This document shows, piece by piece, positions 1 to 15,869 of a DNA stretch of 64,000 bases (its first letter is position 1; each line of letters begins with the position of its first letter). The DNA lies in the NCBI RefSeq assembly GCF_008831035.1, contig NZ_WAJR01000008.1:41093-105092 (forward strand). The letters run 5' to 3'. The notes under the pieces were generated by a model that had not been told where the DNA came from, searched no databases, and saw nothing but the letters and a program-made list of their open reading frames with translations. This DNA is from Ellagibacter isourolithinifaciens. Its GTDB lineage: Bacteria; Actinomycetota; Coriobacteriia; Coriobacteriales; Eggerthellaceae. A program made the position numbers and the translations under genes.

Positions 1-694
1 TCGTGAAGCCTAAAATGCCGTTCGCTGCATAGTGAAACAACGACTTCACCGACCATTTGCTCTCCCCGTTGGCGCGCGCGTCCGGCTCGTAGGGGACTTC
101 GAGCGTCTTGAATCCGACCCATGCGAAAAGTCCCTTGCTGAAGCGCTGACCTTCGGGCAGAGAGAGCAGGGCGTCGGCCACGGTGCGGCGGAACACGCGG
201 AAATCGCTCACGTTCGCGGGGATCTCGATGTCGGTGCAGATACCGTTGAAGGTCTTGTAGAACGAGTGCTTGAACAGCTTTAACACGACGCTTTCCTTGC
301 GCTCGACCTGGCAGGCCGCGACGATATCGTACTCGGGCTTGTCCATAAGCAGTTTGTACATGCGCAGCGCGTCCTCGGGCGTTTGCTGCAGGTCGGCATC
401 GATGAGGCAGATGCACTCGCCGCGTGCCGCTTCCATGCCCGCATACAGTGCTGCCTCCTTGCCGAAGTTGCGGGAGAACTGCACGGCCTGCATGGGATGA
501 GAAGGGTCGGTCTCGCCCACAACCTCGCGCAGCAGCTCGAAGGTGCCGTCCTGGCTGCCATCGTTTACGAACACGATCTCAAGCGAAATGCCCTCCGCGT
601 CGAAGCACTCGAAGGCGCGGCGCTTGAACAGGCGGATGTTGTCGACCTCGTTATAACAGGGGACGACGAAGCTCAAGCTGTAAGGGTTGGTCAT
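1..694 (-). CDS. Family 2 glycosyltransferase, DPM1/GtrB/CsbB type (partial, runs off left edge)
   Basis: Reading the minus strand from the ATG at 694 gives MTNPYSLSFVVPCYNEVDN, an EIVFVNDGSQDGT segment and a LIDADLQQTPED segment. These are the GT-A nucleotide-binding and metal-binding (DAD-like) motifs of glycosyltransferases that load a sugar onto a polyprenyl phosphate at the inner membrane face. About 231 residues are visible; the membrane-anchoring C-terminus of this family would lie beyond the window. The ATG overlaps the stop codon of the upstream yfhO-type gene (ATGA), so translation is probably coupled. The pairing matches Bacillus csbB-yfhO, where both act in lipoteichoic acid glycosylation (established for Firmicutes). 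A similar role for a cell-wall glycopolymer here is inference. The sugar donor cannot be told. Confidence 0.88.
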   Translation of the reverse strand, partial: MTNPYSLSFVVPCYNEVDNIRLFKRRAFECFDAEGISLEIVFVNDGSQDGTFELLREVVGETDPSHPMQAVQFSRNFGKEAALYAGMEAARGECICLIDADLQQTPEDALRMYKLLMDKPEYDIVAACQVERKESVVLKLFKHSFYKTFNGICTDIEIPANVSDFRVFRRTVADALLSLPEGQRFSKGLFAWVGFKTLEVPYEPDARANGESKWSVKSLFHYAANGILGFT

Positions 695-3600
695 TGCGCT
701 GCTCTCTTTCCGCTGGTCGCGCGCGTGCGATGGCGACGGTTCTCGAAGGCGCGCCATGCGCAGAACACAGCGACGCTCGCGATGCTGATAATCGCGCTCG
801 GTATGAGGCCGGGCGTCATATAGTGGAGTTCGATGTCGTTGGTGCCCGCGGTGACGTCGATGCCCAAAAGTCCGCCGTAGAGCTCGTGGACCGGTACCTT
901 GCGTCCGTTCACAGTGGCGCTCCAGCCCTTCTCATAGGGGATGGAAACGAGGAGCGTCTCGTCGCGTTGGGCGTCGAAGGAGGCGCTCACCTGGCCGTTC
1001 GAGAACGATTTCAACGAGAAGCCGGCGGAATCAAGCTTTCCGAGCAGCGTCTTCATCTCGTCGATATCGAGCGTCTCCGCCTTGATGGCTGCCTCGGTCG
1101 GTGCGTCGAAGACCGCCTGCTGAACGTCGACGATTTGCCCGTGTTTGTTCACGGTCGTCTGCTTCATGGCCGTCGGGACAATCGACACCGTGACGGTCTC
1201 GCCTGCGTCGAACGTGCCCGCGTAGACCACGTTGCATGACCCGCGCCCGCCGACGTGCTCGACGGTGTTGCCGTTGACCTGGGCATAGCAGGAGATACCG
1301 GCCTCTTCGATGTCGAGCAGGTAGATGCTCGGGAAGTACAGGAAAAGCGGCCCTGCGCTCGTGGTGGTGACGGTGAAGTCGCGCTGGGTTGTGCTCGTGC
1401 TCTCCGCGTCGACGGCGGTCGCCTTATGGTAGAGGCCGCTTGCGTCGGCGCCCGTGGCGGACGCGTACATGGCTATCTGGTTGTTGAAGGGGTTGGCACT
1501 CCATGCGTCGGTGGGCTCGTCGTCGGTCGCATCGGTCGCAGAACCCGAGTAGTCCGCCTTATTCGCCAATTCCGTCTCCTCGGCTGTGGCCGCAATGCCG
1601 TAGCCGAGAGGCATCGACGAGGTCGTCTTCCAATCGCGATACGACCCGTAGAGCTTTTGAGCATGGTCGGCGACGAGCTCGGTTTCGGGTGGCTGCTCCT
1701 CAGCAATGACGTTGGTCACCGAAAGGAGCGCATCTGCCGCCGTGTTGGGCGACTGGTACGCGGTTCCGAACGGCGTCTTCTTCGAGTAGCCGAGGCGCAT
1801 GAGCAGGTTCTGCACGCTGTTTTCCTGGGTGGACGAGTACAGATCGAACGAGCCCGGCCCACTGAGCACGAGCCCCGTGCAATCAGGTCCGTTGTACTTC
1901 GACGACCCATAGTACACGCACGTTTGCCCCGTGCGCGCGAAGCCGTTGTCGGTGGGGTAGTCCTCGTAGTATTCCTCGAGCTCGGCGATGCGGTTCGAGT
2001 ATTCGCTCGCGCTTAAGTCGCATGCGGCGTATTGAGCCGCCGTGCCGTAGCACTGTTCGAAGGCGAACAGGACGACCAGGCAGGCGATTCCCGCTCGGGC
2101 AAGAATCTTGCGCCCCGTCTCGCGCTTCTCGCGGGCGTTCCCTTCGGCGGGAACCCGCAGGCCCTGGCGCACCATGAGCGCAAGGAAGGCGGTGAATCCC
2201 GTAATCAGTACCAGTTCGAGCACGGCGTTCGCGGCACTCGGGCGAATCGAGAGCGTTCGGTACCACACGTTGAAGGTGGCACACCCGAAGATGAGAAACG
2301 CTGCCGCGCCGCCCTTCACCACGGCGCGCAGCGATGTGTGACGCACGGGGCGGTTCTTCGGATTTCCGGCGACGACGAGCGCCTCGTTTTTATTGTCCAG
2401 GCAGAAGGCGATGCCCTCGAAGGCAAGCGCCACCATCGTGAGCAGCAGCAGAAACGCCATGCGGCCCGTGTAGGACGACTCGGGCACGAATCCGAGCCAG
2501 ATCGTGTTCAGCTGGATGAGGACGAGCGACGAGGCAGGAATGCCCATAATGACGGCACCCGCTATGCGCAGGGCGCGGGACCTGCGAGCGTCTGCGAAGA
2601 AGACGGCGACGCCTACGAGTACAAGAGCTGAAATCACGATCGCAGGGGTCGCGTTCGCGACGATGATGCCCGGCCGCGTGCCGATGGCGAAGAAGTTCGC
2701 GTAGTCGAAGGGGTTGAGCGAGAAGATGGTCCCCGCAAGCGCCGCCAGACCAGCGCCTGAACCCTTGCCGCCCAAAAGCGCAATCAGCGTGGGGAAGAGG
2801 ATTACCGCAGAGGCTCCCACGGCAAGAATCATCGTCGCAGCATAGCGTAGGCCCAGGTGGATGAGGGGGTGGCCTGCGAGCTTTCGGTTCTTGGGGGCAA
2901 TGCGCGCGGGCTCGTTTGCGCTGCCTCCGTTGCGCTTGCCCGCGTCGTCCGCGCACTTGCGTTCGTTTCCGAGCCTAAGTTCGCCCTCGTCGCAGGCGCG
3001 CTCGCTCTCCTCGATGCGAAGGCGTGCGTACTCATAGAAGAAGTAGAAGATGGTGAAGAAGCACACCATGTAGCCCGTGTACCAATTGAAGAGGATGGCG
3101 CACGCGCACGACGCGAACAGGGCCGCGCATCCGCGTCCGCGCACCAGGCGGTACACGCCCAGGCAGGCGAGCGGCGCCATAATCACGCCGTCGATCCACA
3201 TGATGTTGCTCGAATACCCGGTGACATACGAGGTGAGTGAGTAGGCGATCGCGCCGACCACCGCAAGCACCTGCGTTGCGCAAGACCCCTTGGCACCTGC
3301 CGCGACAAAGCGACCGCGCAGGAAAACGAGGCAGGTCACGGCGGCAAGCGGAATCTTCACGAGGGAGAGGAAACTGAAGAAGTAGGGCACCTGCGAAGGG
3401 TCGCAGAAGGCGACGAGCGCGTTTAAGGGACTCGACAGGTAATAGGTATATTGCGCGTAGGTTCCGCACCCCATGCCCGCGTCGGCGGAGTACAGCAGCG
3501 ACGCGTCGCCGTTGATCACGTTGGAGAGCCATCCGAAGAACTGCGCGTACTGGACGGGCATGTCGTACATCATGACCGAGACGTCCCCGAAGGGGTAGAT

Positions 3601-3822
3601 GTTGTTCGATGCGAACGCGAAGAGAATCACGAAAAAGGGCACGACGAAGGAGAGGGCGTATGCCGCGATCGCGCTTTTCGTCACAGCGGGCCTCGCGCTC
3701 GGTGCCTGCGGGGTGCGCCTCTCGGGGCGCTCCTCGGGCTTCGCGTGAGATCCTGCGGCGGCGGAAAGCGGTTCGCCTGCCCTCGATGCTGAATCTGCTA
3801 TGTCTCGTTTCCAGACTGCCAT
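691..3822 (-). CDS. YfhO-family polytopic membrane protein (putative cell-envelope glycosyltransferase)
   Basis: The 1043-residue protein starts with a basic, hydrophilic N-terminus of about 50 residues and then has a series of hydrophobic helices up to about residue 610 (for example AAYALSFVVPFFVILFAFA at about 53-71). A large, Ser/Thr- and Tyr-rich extracytoplasmic domain follows, then one last helix near the C-terminus before a basic tail. The early segment with GCGTYAQYTYYLSSPLN is typical of YfhO/GT-C-like proteins that take a sugar from a polyprenyl-phosphate carrier outside the membrane. A hydrophilic, charged insert sits near residues 265-325. It is the first gene of a two-gene operon with the glycosyltransferase at 1-694, which could make its lipid-linked donor. 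No clear Shine-Dalgarno precedes the ATG, so the exact start is less certain. Confidence 0.85.
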   Translation of the reverse strand: MAVWKRDIADSASRAGEPLSAAAGSHAKPEERPERRTPQAPSARPAVTKSAIAAYALSFVVPFFVILFAFASNNIYPFGDVSVMMYDMPVQYAQFFGWLSNVINGDASLLYSADAGMGCGTYAQYTYYLSSPLNALVAFCDPSQVPYFFSFLSLVKIPLAAVTCLVFLRGRFVAAGAKGSCATQVLAVVGAIAYSLTSYVTGYSSNIMWIDGVIMAPLACLGVYRLVRGRGCAALFASCACAILFNWYTGYMVCFFTIFYFFYEYARLRIEESERACDEGELRLGNERKCADDAGKRNGGSANEPARIAPKNRKLAGHPLIHLGLRYAATMILAVGASAVILFPTLIALLGGKGSGAGLAALAGTIFSLNPFDYANFFAIGTRPGIIVANATPAIVISALVLVGVAVFFADARRSRALRIAGAVIMGIPASSLVLIQLNTIWLGFVPESSYTGRMAFLLLLTMVALAFEGIAFCLDNKNEALVVAGNPKNRPVRHTSLRAVVKGGAAAFLIFGCATFNVWYRTLSIRPSAANAVLELVLITGFTAFLALMVRQGLRVPAEGNAREKRETGRKILARAGIACLVVLFAFEQCYGTAAQYAACDLSASEYSNRIAELEEYYEDYPTDNGFARTGQTCVYYGSSKYNGPDCTGLVLSGPGSFDLYSSTQENSVQNLLMRLGYSKKTPFGTAYQSPNTAADALLSVTNVIAEEQPPETELVADHAQKLYGSYRDWKTTSSMPLGYGIAATAEETELANKADYSGSATDATDDEPTDAWSANPFNNQIAMYASATGADASGLYHKATAVDAESTSTTQRDFTVTTTSAGPLFLYFPSIYLLDIEEAGISCYAQVNGNTVEHVGGRGSCNVVYAGTFDAGETVTVSIVPTAMKQTTVNKHGQIVDVQQAVFDAPTEAAIKAETLDIDEMKTLLGKLDSAGFSLKSFSNGQVSASFDAQRDETLLVSIPYEKGWSATVNGRKVPVHELYGGLLGIDVTAGTNDIELHYMTPGLIPSAIISIASVAVFCAWRAFENRRHRTRATSGKRAAQ

Positions 3823-4246
3823 TTTTTCTGAAAGCCATCCTAGCGCCTGCGAGGAGAAAACGGGCTTTCAGCCGAAGGTTCGTGGCATAAATCCAAAAGC
3901 TTACCCAAAGACTACATATTATTAGTGCGGGGAAGCAACCTTGCAGCGGCAATTATGCCTCGATTGTCGCCACCTTCCGAACAAGTACGCTCGGGGTGTG
4001 GTTCCTCCGCCTCGCGCTCCGCCCCCCCTCGCGTTGCCCCGCGCGCTGCTGCGCGCCTCGCCCTCCGCCGCGCACACCATCGGAAAGCAACTTTTTCGGC
4101 CTCGTTTCCCCAGCTTAAAGGCCGAAAGAACAAAAAACTTCCACAGCTCGTAAAAATTTTTCTTGACACGCAACTATCCCCATAGTATCTTTTTCGATTG
4201 CAACTTTTTTGGGAAATGAGTGCGTGCGTGAAGGAGGAAAAGCCTC
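3823..4246. other. 424-bp divergent intergenic region between yfhO-type gene and rpoB
   Basis: No gene is apparent. The stretch 3995-4080 is a C-rich, low-complexity run (repeated CCTCGC/CGCGC units). At 4094-4102 and 4129-4137 there is a perfect 9-bp inverted repeat (TTTCGGCCT and its complement), just upstream of an A/T-rich segment and the rpoB promoter. The rplKAJL genes that precede rpoB in many bacteria are not here; rpoB starts its own transcript. The promoter of the leftward yfhO operon must also lie here, but I see no convincing -35/-10 pair for it. Confidence 0.6.
4163..4191 (+). promoter_or_regulatory. Sigma-A-type promoter of rpoBC
   Basis: A perfect -35 box TTGACA at 4163-4168 and a -10 box TATCTT at 4186-4191 are separated by 17 bp, with an A/T-rich segment upstream of -35 (4151-4162) that could act as an UP element. 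Transcription would start near 4198, giving a leader of about 50 nt ahead of the rpoB ribosome binding site AAGGAGG at 4231-4237. Confidence 0.82.
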
Positions 4247-7783
<3,537 letters not shown>

Positions 7784-7786
7784 GAG

Positions 7787-12208
<4,422 letters not shown>

Positions 12209-12213
12209 TCATT

Positions 12214-12235
12214 CCGCCGCCCCCACGGGCGGCGG
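12214..12235 (+). terminator. Hairpin just after rpoC, possible terminator
   Basis: CCGCCGCCC at 12214-12222 and GGGCGGCGG at 12227-12235 form a perfect 9-bp stem with a 4-nt loop, 5 nt after the rpoC stop. No T-run follows, so it may be a weak terminator or an mRNA 3'-end stabiliser. The rest of the gap to hisE (12236-12445) shows nothing I recognise. Confidence 0.45.
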
Positions 12236-12445
12236 ATCCACTTGACGCTGTGAGGCCCTGAGGCACTCAGCTTTGCCCCTGCGCATCGCGGCGCGTACCT
12301 TCCAAGTACGCAAGCGTGCGCACGGGCGATCCTGGGTACCTCGGGGCCTTTCGTCATTTTCCCGTGCAGGACAAGGAAGCCTCGCGGATAGGGGGATTGT
12401 CCCCCTCGCAATCCGCATGGGGCGCCAGGTCAAGGAAAGGCGCAT

Positions 12446-12925
12446 ATGTCTGAGAAAACGTATGTCCCCGAAGGCGAGGTTGCCCCGTCTTCGCAGATTG
12501 CAACCACAATCGAGGCGCTCGCTGCGACGATTCGCGCGCGCCGGGATGCAGGCGAGGAAAGCTACACGCACCAGCTTCTCTATGGGCCGGCCGACAAGCC
12601 GCTCAAGAAGGTGATGGAAGAGGCAGGTGAAGTGGGACTTGCAGCCAAGGACGTCGAGTCGGAGCTCGTGATGTTGAGGGCTATGGAGCACCACGCGCAT
12701 GGCCATGAAGCGCTGGTCGCTGCCGCGGGCGAGCGCGTTGATGCGTGCACCGACCACCTGCGCTATGAGGCGGCCGACGTGGTGTATCATCTTCTTGTTG
12801 TGCTCGAGCGTTATGGCATCGATTTGGATGAGTTCGCCGCCGAGCTCAACGAGCGCATGACCGACGAAGAGCGACCTTCGGGGGCGGTTCGCCTCAAGCA
12901 AGGCCACGTTAAAAGGGGTAAGTAG
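12446..12925 (+). CDS. hisE: Phosphoribosyl-ATP pyrophosphatase, with long insert
   Basis: HisE hydrolyses phosphoribosyl-ATP to phosphoribosyl-AMP, step two of histidine synthesis, in the cytoplasm. The all-alpha NTP pyrophosphatase motifs are visible: SYTHQLLYGPADKPLKKVME with EEAGEV (metal-binding acidic residues), then YEAADVVYHLLVVLERYGI. At 159 residues it is longer than the usual 90-110: about 20 extra residues at the N-terminus and an insert of about 25-30 residues between the two helical halves (LVMLRAMEHHAHGHEALVAA and around). The start at 12446 has AAGGAAAGG upstream. No other his gene is nearby; glmM follows after 3 nt, so the two are co-transcribed. A MazG-like house-cleaning role is the main alternative. 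Confidence 0.8.
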   Translation: MSEKTYVPEGEVAPSSQIATTIEALAATIRARRDAGEESYTHQLLYGPADKPLKKVMEEAGEVGLAAKDVESELVMLRAMEHHAHGHEALVAAAGERVDACTDHLRYEAADVVYHLLVVLERYGIDLDEFAAELNERMTDEERPSGAVRLKQGHVKRGK

Positions 12926-12928
12926 CCT

Positions 12929-14305
12929 ATGGCACGTCTATTTGGAACCGATGGTGTCCGCGGAGTCGCGAACACCGAGCTCACCTGCGAGCTTGCCTAT
13001 CGCTTGGGACAGGCTGCGGCCGTGTTCCTCGGCAAGAACATCGTGGTCGGCAAGGACACCCGCTTGTCGGGCGACATGCTGGAATCGGCGCTTGCCGCCG
13101 GCATCATGAGTGCGGGGGGAACCGAGCTTTCGGTGGGGATTATCCCTACGCCTGCGGTTGCGCTGCTCGTGCGCGAGCTGCACGCCGACGGCGGTGCGGT
13201 GATCTCCGCTTCGCATAACCCGCCGGAGTACAACGGCATCAAGCTCTTCGACGCCGAGGGCTACAAGCTTCCCGACGAGGTGGAAGATAAGATCGAGGAG
13301 TTTATCAAGAAGGGCGGCCTCGAGGGTGCTGCTGATCGAGCCGAGGAGGGCGCGGAGGGCGAGGACGCCGCCGCGATGCTTCCCGGCGACGAGGTGGGCG
13401 TTGCCCTTCCTGTTGACGAGGCCTGTGAAATCTACATCGAGCATGCGGTTCAGAGCGTGCGCGCGCAGGGCATCGACTTCTCGGGTATGCGCATCGCGCT
13501 CGACACGGGGCACGGCGCCTCGTCGCTCACAAGTGCTGAGGCCTTTCGCCGCTTAGGCGCGGAGGTCATCGCCATCAACGAGGACTTCGACGGCACCGAT
13601 ATCAATGTGAACTGCGGTTCCACCCATCTCGAACCGCTTGCCCAGCTCATGCGCGAAAGCGGTGCGGACGTCGGCGTGGCGCACGACGGCGATGCTGACC
13701 GAGTGATGCTCATGACGCCCGACGGCACCGAGATCGACGGCGATATGGTCGAGGCCGTATGCGCGCTCGATATGAAGCGCCGCGGGTGCCTGCCCGAGGA
13801 CACTGTCGTGTCCACCGTGATGTGCAACCTCGGGTTCGTCCACGCGATGCGCGACAACGGCATCACTGTCGTGCAGACGAAGGTGGGCGACCGCTATGTT
13901 CTCGAGGAGATGCGCGCGAAGGGCTACGCCATCGGCGGCGAGCAATCGGGCCACATGATCCTTCTTGAGCACAACTCCACGGGCGACGGCCTTATGACGG
14001 CTTGCCAGTTCCTCGCGGCGGTGAAGCGGGCGGATATGCCGGTGGCTGATGTCGTTTCTATTATGAAGAAGTTCCCGCAGACGCTTATCAACGTGCGGGT
14101 GCGCGACAAGCATGCGGTGGAAGGCAACGAGGCCATCGCCGCTGCCGTCGCGAAGGCCGAAGAAGCGCTTGGCGATTCGGGCCGCGTGCTGCTGCGCCCG
14201 AGCGGCACGGAGCCCGTGGTTCGCGTGATGGTCGAGGCGGAGGACGCGGACGCCGCGAAGACGCATGCCGAGGCGATTGCCGCTGTCGTTGAGGCCGAAA
14301 TCTAG
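12929..14305 (+). CDS. glmM: Phosphoglucosamine mutase
   Basis: This 458-residue protein interconverts glucosamine-6-phosphate and glucosamine-1-phosphate, on the way to UDP-GlcNAc and peptidoglycan. It has the N-terminal MARLFGTDGVRGVAN motif, the catalytic phosphoserine loop ISASHNPPEYNGIK (Ser at about residue 95), the metal-binding loop HDGDADRVML, the sugar-binding GGEQSGH and the C-terminal phosphate-binding RPSGTEPVVRV. Length and domain order are normal for the family. It lies 3 nt after hisE. A short acidic insert (EEGAEGEDAA, about residues 140-150) is the only small departure. Confidence 0.97.
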   Translation: MARLFGTDGVRGVANTELTCELAYRLGQAAAVFLGKNIVVGKDTRLSGDMLESALAAGIMSAGGTELSVGIIPTPAVALLVRELHADGGAVISASHNPPEYNGIKLFDAEGYKLPDEVEDKIEEFIKKGGLEGAADRAEEGAEGEDAAAMLPGDEVGVALPVDEACEIYIEHAVQSVRAQGIDFSGMRIALDTGHGASSLTSAEAFRRLGAEVIAINEDFDGTDINVNCGSTHLEPLAQLMRESGADVGVAHDGDADRVMLMTPDGTEIDGDMVEAVCALDMKRRGCLPEDTVVSTVMCNLGFVHAMRDNGITVVQTKVGDRYVLEEMRAKGYAIGGEQSGHMILLEHNSTGDGLMTACQFLAAVKRADMPVADVVSIMKKFPQTLINVRVRDKHAVEGNEAIAAAVAKAEEALGDSGRVLLRPSGTEPVVRVMVEAEDADAAKTHAEAIAAVVEAEI

Positions 14306-14374
14306 AAGATATCGCATATCGCCGCTGTTCACCGGGGGCGGTTTCTTTCCTGGTGCTCGAGGTGAGGGAGACCC

Positions 14375-15325
14375 ATGGCATACGAGATCATAGTCGCGAA
14401 GTTCACCCCCGACGAGCCGGATGAGCGCATCGATGCCGTGCTGCCCGACGGTGTCGTCGGCATCGGGGCGAAGGCGTTTCGCTTCAAGGGCGAGGTGCGT
14501 TCCTTGCGCGCCCCCCAAAGCCTCATTGAGGTGGGGGATGCCGCCTTCGATGGCTGCCGCAACCTCGTGCAGGTCGATTTTCCAGGTGATGTCGCTATGG
14601 TGGGAAAGCGCGCTTTCCAACACTGCACCTCGCTGCGCGAGATAACGTTTGCTGAAACGCTCGGCTGCATCGATGACGCCACGTTCCAGGGAGCAACCTC
14701 GCTTTCCCGCATCGTGGCGCCTGGGGTGACCGAGATCAACCGCTATGCCTTTCAGCGTTGCACCTCGCTTGTTGACGTGCAGTTTGGCGCCCTGAAGACA
14801 ATCGGCCGACGTGCGTTCGCAAGCTGCACCGAGCTTGAGCGGATCGAACTGCCCGGCACGTTGAAGGTGATTGGAGAGGAGGCCTTCTCGGGATGCCAAG
14901 CCCTTCGCGAGGTCGTGATCCCCGAGAGCGTGGAGGAAATCGAGCCGCGGGCGTTTCGCGGATGCACCAGCCTCGATGCGGCCTCGATTCCCGAGAGCAT
15001 TGTGCAGCGTTTTCCCGAGTCGTTCACGCAGGAAGTGGCGGCCAGGGCGGGCGTCGTGTTGAAGACCGAGCGCACGCGGCTTTCGGCGGCGTTTCAGGAA
15101 GCGCACGAGGCGGATCGGGCGGAGCTCATGGCCGATGGCAAGCGCCTGTGCGCCGAAGAGGACGAGCTGCGCAAGCAGCTCGCTGGCCTGGGCATGTTCG
15201 CGCGTGCGGAGAAGGATCGGATCCAGGCGCGGCTCGACGAGCTGGAAGGCCAGCTTGCGGAGGTGCGCGATTTGATTGACGCGCTCGACAACCCGACCGA
15301 CGAGGAGCTGCTCGCGATGCTGTAG
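14375..15325 (+). CDS. BspA/TpLRR-type leucine-rich-repeat protein, apparently cytoplasmic
   Basis: Residues 20-210 consist of about seven to eight repeats of roughly 22-23 residues with the LRR_5/BspA pattern (AFxGCTSLxxIxLPxxVxxIGxxA), for example RAFASCTELERIELPGTLKV. The last 100 residues are charged and predicted coiled coil (ERTRLSAAFQEAHEADRAEL onward). No signal peptide, membrane helix or cell-wall anchor is seen, although BspA-type proteins in gut bacteria are usually secreted. GAGGGAG precedes the ATG. It follows glmM on the same strand after 69 nt. The repeats suggest protein-protein binding; the partner is unknown. Confidence 0.8.
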   Translation: MAYEIIVAKFTPDEPDERIDAVLPDGVVGIGAKAFRFKGEVRSLRAPQSLIEVGDAAFDGCRNLVQVDFPGDVAMVGKRAFQHCTSLREITFAETLGCIDDATFQGATSLSRIVAPGVTEINRYAFQRCTSLVDVQFGALKTIGRRAFASCTELERIELPGTLKVIGEEAFSGCQALREVVIPESVEEIEPRAFRGCTSLDAASIPESIVQRFPESFTQEVAARAGVVLKTERTRLSAAFQEAHEADRAELMADGKRLCAEEDELRKQLAGLGMFARAEKDRIQARLDELEGQLAEVRDLIDALDNPTDEELLAML

Positions 15326-15521
15326 CGCGCAGGGGAGGCGCGCGGTCCTCGGGGTGCGTGCGCGCCCATACGCCCCGAGCCGTCGCTCGCGAGCCCGGCG
15401 TTCAAGATCGCGCGTGTCTGTCAGCTCGGTGTTCGGGCGCTCGGGCGCGATGGCCTGCGCGGGCTCGCGGGATGCTGTTCTTGTGCCCCTAAACCTTTCT
15501 TTCTCGAAATCGATTCATCGT

Positions 15522-15660
15522 GGACAAAAAAGGTCGATATGTGAGGAGTAGTATAAGGCAAACTTCCTTTCGATAATTCGGACCTGGGAAAACGCTGACA
15601 TAAGCGCGAGCGAGCAATCGCTACCGACTTCGAGGACTCACATATCGGCATTATTTGTCC
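15522..15660. repeat. Inverted-repeat element, MITE-like (139 bp)
   Basis: Arms at 15522-15545 and 15637-15660 are inverted repeats of 24 nt that match at 21 positions. The inner part, CGATATGTGAG and its complement, is perfect over 11 nt. The 91 bp between them are lower in GC than the surroundings and contain no gene. The layout is that of a small non-autonomous element or a palindromic repeat unit. I see no target-site duplication. Only one copy of this family is found in the window. Confidence 0.55.
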
Positions 15661-15803
15661 CTCGCACCTCGTTTTTCGAAAAGAAGGGTGGCCGGCGGTT
15701 CCGGCGATGACCCTTGATGCACCACAAATCGGGACGCGATTAAAAAGTGTGTCCGAAGGGCGTTGACGCAGGCCAGCACACATTTTTCGTTGCACCATTC
15801 AGC

Positions 15804-15831
15804 AAGAAGGCCCGCTTAGACGGGCCTTCTT
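15804..15831. terminator. Bidirectional intrinsic terminator between LRR gene and ppk
   Basis: An 11-bp perfect stem (AAGAAGGCCCG at 15804-15814, complement at 15821-15831) with a 6-nt loop. It lies 38 bp beyond the ppk stop on the minus strand and can serve transcripts from either side. Confidence 0.7.
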
Positions 15832-15869
15832 ACATGCTACGATACGCCCGCGGCAATAGGGAGAAATGT

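Larger units (their letters stand above)
15326..15869. other. 544-bp intergenic region between convergent LRR and ppk genes
   Basis: No supported gene. The first 180 bp are GC-rich without clear structure. 15522-15660 holds a MITE-like inverted-repeat element and 15804-15831 a bidirectional terminator; both are listed separately. Short open frames cross the region on the minus strand, but none has a ribosome binding site. Confidence 0.6.
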
